Shown here one piece after another: positions 1-4,976 of a DNA stretch of 6,980 nucleotides. The translations under genes and the position numbers were made by a program. Location of the stretch: positions 1 to 6,980 of the forward strand of contig QHOJ01000190.1 in assembly GCA_003218735.1 (NCBI GenBank), read 5' to 3'. Under the pieces are notes generated by a model that had not been told where the DNA came from, made no database searches, and saw only the letters and a list, made by a program, of their open reading frames with translations. The stretch's first letter is position 1, and the number at the start of each line of letters is the position of its first letter. This stretch comes from Verrucomicrobiota bacterium (GTDB lineage: Bacteria > Verrucomicrobiota > Verrucomicrobiia > Chthoniobacterales > UBA10450).

Positions 1-582
1 GTGATCCGCTACGAAAGTCATGGTCGCGTGCGCAAAGGCGTCGCCTCATCATTTCTCGCCGAGCGTGCGGACAATGTGCCGGTGCCTGTGTATCCCAGCG
101 TGGCGAAACATTTTCATCTCCCGGAAGATCCGGACATCCCCATTATCATGGTCGGACCTGGAACTGGAGTCGCGCCGTTTCGAGCATATTTGCAGGAGCG
201 AAAGGCAATCGGAGGGAAGGGAAAAAACTGGCTCTTCTTCGGATCGCAACATGAGAAATGCGATTTTGCTTACAGCGAGGAGTTCGCGGCGTTCAAAAAA
301 GAGGGAATTCTCACACGACTCGATTGCGCCTGGTCACGCGATCAACCCGAAAAAATTTACGTGCAACATCGCATGCTGGAAAACGCTGCCGAGATTTGGA
401 AATGGCTAGATGGCGAAGGAGCGCACTTTTTCGTGTGCGGCGACGCGCGCCGCATGGCCAAGGATGTCGATGCTGCGCTACGCAAAATTGTGCAAGAACA
501 TGGCGGCAAAAGCGTCGACGAAGCGAACAAATACGTCGAAAAGCTCAAGAGCGACAAACGCTACAAGCGCGACGTTTACTAA
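1..582 (+). CDS. cysJ: Sulfite reductase [NADPH] flavoprotein alpha-component, C-terminal part (5' partial)
   Basis: This is the C-terminal 193 residues of a diflavin reductase. It passes electrons from NADPH through FAD and FMN to the sulfite reductase hemoprotein in assimilatory sulfate reduction in the cytoplasm. The start lies outside the window; the GTG at base 1 is almost certainly an internal Val codon. Visible parts are the end of the FAD-binding domain (GVASSFLAER, about residues 13-22), the NADPH-binding loop GPGTGVAPFRAYLQER (52-67), KNWLFFGSQH (75-84), AWSRDQPEKIYVQ (110-122), FVCGDARRMAKDVD (144-157), and the C-terminal KRYKRDVY typical of CysJ. The FMN (flavodoxin) domain and most of the FAD domain are not seen, so a related diflavin reductase (for example one serving nitrite reduction) cannot be fully excluded. 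The coding frame is intact to the TAA at 580-582. A repeat element begins at the stop codon. Confidence 0.88.
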   Translation: MIRYESHGRVRKGVASSFLAERADNVPVPVYPSVAKHFHLPEDPDIPIIMVGPGTGVAPFRAYLQERKAIGGKGKNWLFFGSQHEKCDFAYSEEFAAFKKEGILTRLDCAWSRDQPEKIYVQHRMLENAAEIWKWLDGEGAHFFVCGDARRMAKDVDAALRKIVQEHGGKSVDEANKYVEKLKSDKRYKRDVY

Positions 583-741
583 ATGACGAAGCACGAATGT
601 CGAATGACGAATTAATGACGAATGAGCTGTAGTAGCAGGGGTGTCGCCTGCGCGATCGACGAAAGCTGCCAACACGGCTGTCTCCACATTATTTCAAATT
701 TCGTTATTCATTCGTGTTTCGTCATTGGTCATTCGTCATTT
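582..741. repeat. Nested inverted-repeat intergenic element (about 160 bp)
   Basis: Both arms are built from the 9-mer AATGACGAA. It occurs exactly at 582-590, 603-611 and 614-622 on the + strand. On the - strand it occurs exactly at 718-726 and 732-740, and with one mismatch at 700-708. Within the arms, the 18 bases at 582-599 match the reverse complement of 709-726 at 17 of 18 positions. Between the arms sits a second, inner inverted pair (628-651 and 665-688), so the whole could fold as a long hairpin or cruciform. There is no coding potential I trust and no transposase. It resembles a MITE-like or REP-like element. It could also act as a terminator or RNA-stabilising structure after cysJ, although there is no classical T tract. 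No clear target-site duplication is visible at the edges. Confidence 0.75.
628..688. repeat. Inverted pair of 24-nt hairpin units (copies A and B)
   Basis: Copy A (628-651, +) begins TGTAG and contains the stem GCAGG/CCTGC around a loop holding GTGTC. Copy B (665-688, - strand) begins TGTGG and contains GCC/GGC around GTGTT, with a further C-G pair outside one mismatch. Both are 24 nt and agree at about 16 of 24 positions, with GTGT at the same place. The 13-bp spacer begins with the palindrome CGATCG. They belong to the same pattern as three units at 4887-4976: a TGTAG head, a TGT-containing centre and variable but self-complementary arms. Confidence 0.6.
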
Positions 742-846
742 TCTTTATCTGTGGCATAATACTTGTGACCATTTCGAACGGCGAATGAAGTTATCGGATC
801 AAGAATTAGAGATTCCTCGACTCTGCTCGGAATGACATAAAAATCC
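742..846 (+). promoter_or_regulatory. Region upstream of sufT with a weak candidate -10 box
   Basis: This gap must hold the sufT promoter if sufT is not transcribed from cysJ. CATAAT at 755-760 is five of six to the sigma70 -10 consensus, but the matching -35 position (about 732-737, TTCGTC) is poor and lies inside the repeat arm. The rest is a non-coding segment ending in the repeat at 811-837. No Shine-Dalgarno sequence sits at normal distance from the ATG at 847; the nearest purine run, CGGAA at 829-833, is about 13 nt away. The promoter call is tentative. Confidence 0.25.
811..837. repeat. Short imperfect palindromic repeat just upstream of sufT
   Basis: The 27 bases starting GATTCCTCGACTC and ending CTCGGAATGACA form an imperfect palindrome, with ATTCC pairing with GGAAT and CGA with TCG around a bulge. 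Read on the - strand it starts TGTCATTCCGAGC. From memory this resembles a dispersed intergenic repeat seen in several environmental bacterial genomes; I cannot confirm its copy number here. It ends 9 bp before the sufT start codon and so forms part of that gene's leader. Confidence 0.45.
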
Positions 847-1401
847 ATGTACGAGAATACTGAATTCACATTGAGCCGCGATTGCGAGGCCATCCAGATT
901 CCGAGTGGGCAGAAGACGACGATCCCGGCTGCAACAAAGGGTGTGATCACCCAGAGCCTTGGGGGAAGCTACACGATTGCAACCTATCAAGGCCTCGCAC
1001 GGATTGCGGAGAAGGATCTGGACGCTTTGGGACTGGAAAAATCGGAGACGCCGACAGCTGAAAAGCCTGCGAGCACGACAAATGGTCAGGTTTCAGAAGA
1101 AGCGGTTTGGAACCAGCTTCGACAGTGCTACGACCCAGAGATCCCAGTGAACATTGTCGATCTCGGCCTTGTTTACGATTGCCGGTTAATCAATAAGGCA
1201 GAGGGCGGCACCAAAGTGGAAGTGAAAATGACTTTGACTGCTCCCGGTTGCGGGATGGGACCGGCGATCGCGCATGACGCGCAGAGCAAAATTTTGTCCA
1301 TTGATGGTGTGGATGAAGCCGACGTCCAGCTCGTTTGGGAGTCGCCGTGGAATCAAAACATGATCAGCGAAGCTGGGCGGATGAAGCTCGGCATGATTTG
1401 A
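847..1401 (+). CDS. sufT: SufT-type Fe-S cluster assembly protein (DUF59/MIP18 family)
   Basis: This cytoplasmic protein of 184 residues is likely an accessory factor in iron-sulfur cluster maturation. Residues 1-62 match the N-terminal region typical of SufT (RDCEAIQIPSGQ at 11-22, ITQSLGGSYTI at 34-44). A polar linker follows (about 64-80). The DUF59 domain spans about 84-184, with YDPEIPVNIVDLGLVYD (95-111) and MTLTAPGCGMG (128-138). Cys135 is the conserved cysteine of the family. The C-terminal WESPWNQNMISEAGRMKLGM is also typical. The ATG at 847 gives the expected N-terminus, although no good ribosome binding site precedes it. No sufBCDS genes are visible nearby, so the role rests on family membership. 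The stop TGA is 22 bp before the next gene, so the two are probably cotranscribed. Confidence 0.9.
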   Translation: MYENTEFTLSRDCEAIQIPSGQKTTIPAATKGVITQSLGGSYTIATYQGLARIAEKDLDALGLEKSETPTAEKPASTTNGQVSEEAVWNQLRQCYDPEIPVNIVDLGLVYDCRLINKAEGGTKVEVKMTLTAPGCGMGPAIAHDAQSKILSIDGVDEADVQLVWESPWNQNMISEAGRMKLGMI

Positions 1402-1423
1402 CCGCCATATTCCGCATGATGCG

Positions 1424-2749
1424 ATGCATGCGATCTCCTCAGAAAAGACAGTCGAGGAGCGGACGCGCCAGATTCTGAGCGAAATTTTCACCGGATGTTC
1501 GCTAGAGAAGCTAAGCGTGCGGCTGTGGGACGGAACGGCATGGCCCGATGAGCGGCCGCGCTCCGCCGTGCTCGCGTTGAAACATTGCGAAGCGCTCGGT
1601 CGAATGTTTTTGCCCGGGACAGAAGTTGGCTTGGCCGAAGCGTATCTGCACAACGACTTCGATATCGAAGGCGATATCGAGGCTGCTTTTGAGGTCGCTG
1701 ACTTCTTGCTGACCCATCTTGGTGATTGGAAAAGGAAATTGAAGCTCGCAGGGCTCCTAATCTGGCATCCGGGCCGTAATGGCGGATCGACAATGCAGCG
1801 TGCTGCGAGGCATTTGCTGCCACGAATCCGTGGCAAACCACATTCAATCGCGCAAGGCCGGCGGGCGGTAACGTTTCATTACGATGTTTCAAATGACTTT
1901 TATCGGCTCTGGCTCGATCGTTCCATGGTTTATTCCTGTGCGTTTTTCCAATCGCCAGACGATGACCTCGACACCGCGCAGGAATGCAAGCTCGATTATC
2001 TTTGCCGTAAATTGCGTCTCCGCGCCGGCCAGCGTCTACTCGACATTGGTTGTGGCTGGGGCGGCCTCGTCATTCACGCCGCGAAACATTTCGGCGCGCG
2101 CACGGAGGGAATCACTTTGAGTGAACCGCAAGCGGAATGGGGCCGCGCCCGGATTGCCAAAGCTGGATTGGCAAGCGAGGTGAAGATCGAGCTGCGCGAT
2201 TATCGCGAGATCGTGACAACCGGCTGCGACCTTTACGACGCGATTGTGAGCGTTGGCATGGCCGAACACGTCGGACGCGAGCAGTTGCCGGCTTATTTCG
2301 CAGCCGTCCATCGTGCGCTCAAACCAGGCGGAGTTTTTCTTAACCAAGCAATAGGGGAGAACGTTGTGGCGCGACCAGAAAACAGGAACGGGTCATTCAT
2401 CGAACAATATGTTTTCCCCGATGGAGATATTCCGCCGCTGTCACTAATGCTGCGAGCTGCGGATTCTGCTCACTTCGAAATCCGCGATGTGGAGAATCTG
2501 CGCGAACACTACGCGCTCACGTTGCGCCATTGGCTTCACAGATTGGAAGCGCACCATGACGAAGCTCTCCGCTTCGTCGACGAAGCAACATACCGGGTAT
2601 GGCGTCTTTACCTTGCCGGCTCGGCCTACGGCTTTCGGCGCGGGCAACTTGCAGTTTATCAAACGCTGCTCGCGAGGCTGGATCCATCCGGACAGAGTAA
2701 CCTCCCTCTCACACGAGGCGATTGGTACAGGCGAAATCTGGTCACGTAA
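1424..2749 (+). CDS. cfa: Cyclopropane-fatty-acyl-phospholipid synthase family SAM methyltransferase
   Basis: This is a 441-residue enzyme of the Cfa/mycolic acid cyclopropane synthase family. The family transfers a methylene group from S-adenosylmethionine to the double bond of unsaturated acyl chains in membrane phospholipids. Visible motifs are HYDVSNDFYRLWLDRSMVYSCAFF (152-175, in pieces), the SAM-binding LLDIGCGWGG (205-214), TEGITLSEPQ (227-236), GMAEHVG (278-284), IEQYVFPDGDIPPL (326-339) and NLREHYALTLRHW (358-370). By eye against E. coli Cfa, Cys172, Glu281 and Tyr363 correspond to active-site residues Cys139, Glu239 and Tyr317. The His266 position (LHTIG in E. coli) reads NQAIG here, giving Gln308. 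That could mean altered activity, such as simple methylation or another lipid substrate. The start is the ATG at 1424, 22 bp after sufT; no Shine-Dalgarno sequence is visible. The length is normal to slightly long for the family. Confidence 0.87.
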   Translation: MHAISSEKTVEERTRQILSEIFTGCSLEKLSVRLWDGTAWPDERPRSAVLALKHCEALGRMFLPGTEVGLAEAYLHNDFDIEGDIEAAFEVADFLLTHLGDWKRKLKLAGLLIWHPGRNGGSTMQRAARHLLPRIRGKPHSIAQGRRAVTFHYDVSNDFYRLWLDRSMVYSCAFFQSPDDDLDTAQECKLDYLCRKLRLRAGQRLLDIGCGWGGLVIHAAKHFGARTEGITLSEPQAEWGRARIAKAGLASEVKIELRDYREIVTTGCDLYDAIVSVGMAEHVGREQLPAYFAAVHRALKPGGVFLNQAIGENVVARPENRNGSFIEQYVFPDGDIPPLSLMLRAADSAHFEIRDVENLREHYALTLRHWLHRLEAHHDEALRFVDEATYRVWRLYLAGSAYGFRRGQLAVYQTLLARLDPSGQSNLPLTRGDWYRRNLVT

Positions 2750-2781
2750 TGCACAACTCATTTTAATTTTCTTTTCGCAAG

Positions 2782-2809
2782 TTGACAGCACGCAAGGCGC
2801 TTCTATACT
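2782..2809 (+). promoter_or_regulatory. Sigma70-type promoter for rplI-dnaB
   Basis: A perfect -35 box TTGACA (2782-2787) and a -10 box TATACT (2804-2809, five of six) are separated by 16 bp. A T- and A-rich stretch just upstream (about 2757-2775) could serve as an UP element. Transcription would start near 2816, giving a leader of about 40 nt before the rplI ATG. It sits in the 105-bp gap after cfa, so rplI-dnaB can be transcribed independently of sufT-cfa. Confidence 0.7.
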
Positions 2810-2854
2810 CGGAGCCCGCGCTCGCCGGTTGAAAATTTTCTGAGAACGCCTTAC

Positions 2855-3394
2855 ATGCCCACGACCGAAATCATTTTAACCGAAAACGTTCTCGGCTTGG
2901 GCGCGGAAGCGGATGTGGTCAAAGTGCGGCGGGGATATGCCCGCAATTATTTACTTCCTCGCGGCAAAGCACATGAAGTTACTCCAGCAAGTCTGCGACA
3001 AGTTGATGCCCTCAGAGCGAAGCGCGCCGAACGCGAAGCGCGCGAGCTGAACGAGGCGGAGGAATTGGCGCGTCGAATTGGTAAAGCGCGAATGCTGTTT
3101 ACGCTCGAGACCGGCGAAACCGGCAGAGCGTTTGGTTCGGTGACCGCACAAGACATCGTTAATCGCCTTAAAAACGAGCTCGGGGCAGAGATTGATCGAC
3201 ACAAAATTGTTCTGGAGCGCCCGATCAAGGAGACCGGGGAACATGAAGTCGCAATCAAGCTCCACCACGACATCACAGCGCAATTTGTTTTTCAGGTGAA
3301 GTCGGCGGCGAAACCGAAACCCGAAGAAGGTCCTGCCGAACAGCCTGAGAAAAAACACCGATCTCTTTTCAGGAGAAAAAAAGAAACCAAATAA
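2855..3394 (+). CDS. rplI: Large-subunit ribosomal protein bL9
   Basis: This structural protein of the 50S subunit binds 23S rRNA near the L1 stalk. The N-terminal rRNA-binding domain is clear: IILTENVLGLGAEADVVKV (6-24), then RRGYARNYLLPRGKA (25-39), the family signature. A charged connecting helix follows (about 41-76, rich in Glu, Arg and Ala). The C-terminal domain follows, with GRAFGSVTAQDIVNRL (90-105) and the end of the fold near residue 149. The protein is 179 residues, about 30 more than the usual 148-150. The extra part is a hydrophilic tail rich in Lys, Glu, Pro and Arg (150-179). The ATG at 2855 is the only sensible start. The usual partners rpsF, ssb and rpsR are not upstream; a lipid enzyme gene is. 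The stop codon is directly followed by the dnaB start. Confidence 0.96.
   Translation: MPTTEIILTENVLGLGAEADVVKVRRGYARNYLLPRGKAHEVTPASLRQVDALRAKRAEREARELNEAEELARRIGKARMLFTLETGETGRAFGSVTAQDIVNRLKNELGAEIDRHKIVLERPIKETGEHEVAIKLHHDITAQFVFQVKSAAKPKPEEGPAEQPEKKHRSLFRRKKETK
3371..3375 (+). promoter_or_regulatory. Distant Shine-Dalgarno-like AGGAG before dnaB
   Basis: AGGAG lies inside the 3' end of rplI, with 19 nt between it and the dnaB ATG, much longer than the usual 5-9 nt. The intervening bases are A-rich. Because the rplI TAA (3392-3394) touches the dnaB ATG (3395), translation of dnaB is more likely coupled to termination on rplI than driven by this site. Confidence 0.3.
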
Positions 3395-4885
3395 ATGCCG
3401 AGTTCTCAAGGCTCTCAGCCTGAGAAACCTCGTAAAACAGCGGGTAACGGCGCTGGCCGAGGTTCAGCGGCCCAAAACGGCGGCAGAGTTTTTCGCAATC
3501 TGCCAACAGGTTCTGCGCAGGATATTCACCGCACGCCGCCACACAGCGTCGAAGCAGAGCAAGGCGTTCTGGGGTCGATGCTTATTTCACCGCGCGACAC
3601 CATCGGCGAGTGCGTCGAGAAAATTAATGAAGAATATTTTTACGTCCCGGCACACCAAACCATCTATACCGTCCTGGTCGAACTTTGGAACGCGGGTCAG
3701 GCGATCGATCTGATCACCTTCACTCAAGTGCTGCGCGACCGGAATCTGCTCGAAAGCGTCGGTGGGGCCGCGTTTGTGACCAGCCTCTTCACGTTTGTGC
3801 CAACGGCCGCGAACGTTCAGTACTACATCGACATTGTTCGGGACAAATACATTTTGCGATCGATCATTGCCGCGGCGACCGAGGGTGTACGACGCGCTTA
3901 CGAAGAGCAGGATGAAGTCGGCAACTTGCTGGACGAAGTAGAACAAAGAATTTTCGCCGTCGGTGAAGATCGCTTCAAGGGGCAGATGCTCAGCATGAAA
4001 GACCAGGTGATGGAAGCGATCGAGTCAATCGAGAAGCTTTACGAGCGCAAAGGGGGGATCACCGGCATTTCAACGGGATTTGTCGAGTTTGATCGCATGA
4101 CGAGCGGGATGCACCCCTCGGAAATGATCGTTATCGCAGCGCGTCCGAGCATGGGCAAGACCGCGCTCGCCATGAACATCGCCGAGCATGTCGCGGTAAA
4201 CGAAAAACTTTCCGTGGGCGTCTTCAGCCTGGAAATGAGCAGCCAGCAGCTTGTTCAGCGTCTCCTTTGCTCGCGAGCCCGCGTAAATTTGCAAAAGGTG
4301 CGCGATGGATTTTTGGGCGAACGCGATTTCCCGAGCCTGACCGCCGCGGCGTCAAAACTGGCCGAAGCGAAAATTTTCATCGACGACAGCGCCAGCCTCA
4401 CGATTCTTGAGTTGCGCGCCAAAGCGCGGCGGCTCAAAGCGCAACAGGACGTGCAACTGATCATCGTCGATTATTTGCAACTGCTAAGATCGACATCTCG
4501 TCGTGCGCAGGACAACCGGCAGCTCGAGATCTCAGAGATTTCCGCTGGTCTCAAGGGCTTGGCCAAGGAATTGAAGATTCCGGTAATCGTCGTCGCGCAA
4601 TTAAATCGACAACCGGAGGCGCGTTCCGGTGGGAAGCCGCGCTTAAGCGATCTGCGCGAGTCTGGCTCGATCGAGCAGGATGCCGATTTGGTTGGCCTAC
4701 TTGTTAGACCAGAAATTTACGAGGAGGACGAAGAAGCACGCGCGGAAAAAGCCGGCGAAGCCGAATTGATCATCGCGAAGCAGCGCAACGGCCCAGTTGG
4801 AGAAATCTCGCTCACCTTCTTGAAAGAGTTCACACGCTTCGAAGACCGCGCTCGCAACGTTACAGAGCCGGAAGAAGCGTTTTAA
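3395..4885 (+). CDS. dnaB: Replicative DNA helicase DnaB
   Basis: This is the hexameric 5'-3' helicase that unwinds DNA at the replication fork and interacts with DnaG primase. It has 496 residues. A low-complexity N-terminal extension (1-45, rich in Gly, Ser, Ala and Lys) precedes the conserved PPHSVEAEQGVLGSML (48-63) that opens the N-terminal domain (to about 150). The linker region spans about 190-220. The RecA-like motor domain has Walker A ARPSMGKT (249-256), VFSLEMS (276-282), Walker B LIIVDYLQLL (355-364), VVAQLNR (399-405), SDLRESGSIEQDADLV (418-433) and the KQRNG arginine-finger region (462-466). All key motifs are intact and no intein interrupts it. The next Met is residue 62, inside the conserved domain, so the ATG at 3395 is well supported. 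It abuts rplI with zero spacing. A 24-nt repeat unit begins 1 bp after its stop codon. Confidence 0.97.
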   Translation: MPSSQGSQPEKPRKTAGNGAGRGSAAQNGGRVFRNLPTGSAQDIHRTPPHSVEAEQGVLGSMLISPRDTIGECVEKINEEYFYVPAHQTIYTVLVELWNAGQAIDLITFTQVLRDRNLLESVGGAAFVTSLFTFVPTAANVQYYIDIVRDKYILRSIIAAATEGVRRAYEEQDEVGNLLDEVEQRIFAVGEDRFKGQMLSMKDQVMEAIESIEKLYERKGGITGISTGFVEFDRMTSGMHPSEMIVIAARPSMGKTALAMNIAEHVAVNEKLSVGVFSLEMSSQQLVQRLLCSRARVNLQKVRDGFLGERDFPSLTAAASKLAEAKIFIDDSASLTILELRAKARRLKAQQDVQLIIVDYLQLLRSTSRRAQDNRQLEISEISAGLKGLAKELKIPVIVVAQLNRQPEARSGGKPRLSDLRESGSIEQDADLVGLLVRPEIYEEDEEARAEKAGEAELIIAKQRNGPVGEISLTFLKEFTRFEDRARNVTEPEEAF

Positions 4886-4886
4886 T

Positions 4887-4976
4887 TGTAGGACGGCTGT
4901 GTCAGCCGCCAAATCAAAATTGTAGGGCGTTTCACAGAAACGCCCTACAATTGCCGCTGAGACAACGGCCTCTACA
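4887..4976. repeat. Three consecutive 24-nt hairpin units (copies C, D, E) between convergent genes
   Basis: The dnaB-tkt intergenic gap is almost entirely made of three units that start with TGTAG. Copy C (4887-4910, +) has the stem CGGCTG/CAGCCG with loop TGT. Copy D (4926-4949, -) has a perfect 8-bp stem GGCGTTTC/GAAACGCC with loop TGT, and lies within a longer 16-bp palindrome. Copy E (4953-4976, -) has the stem GCCGTTG/CAGCGGC (one G-T wobble) with loop TCT. Stem sequences differ between copies while pairing is kept. Copy E overlaps the transketolase stop codon: the TAG of its TGTAG head is that stop. They share length and plan with copies A and B at 628-688. Confidence 0.7.
4918..4952 (-). 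terminator. Perfect 16-bp palindrome, likely terminator at least for the - strand gene
   Basis: 4918-4933 (AATTGTAGGGCGTTTC) is the exact reverse complement of 4937-4952, with a 3-nt loop. Read on the - strand, as in a transketolase transcript, the stem runs into TTTTGATTT, a passable U tract for an intrinsic terminator. Read on the + strand the hairpin is followed by GCCGCTG, with no U tract, so termination of dnaB transcripts is less certain. The hairpin is also one of the repeat units described here, so it may be a mobile or REP-like sequence used as a terminator. Confidence 0.5.

Noticed and set aside
582..741. CRISPR array
   Set aside because: The repeated 9-mers are short, in both orientations and unevenly spaced, with no uniform spacers or cas genes.
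1186..1836. A 216-codon open frame on the - strand
   Set aside because: It overlaps the well-supported sufT and cfa coding regions and has no recognisable domains. It is a shadow of biased codon use.
3395..4885. Possible intein in DnaB
   Set aside because: DnaB is a frequent intein host, but Walker A, Walker B and later motifs follow with normal spacing in a 496-residue protein. Nothing is inserted.
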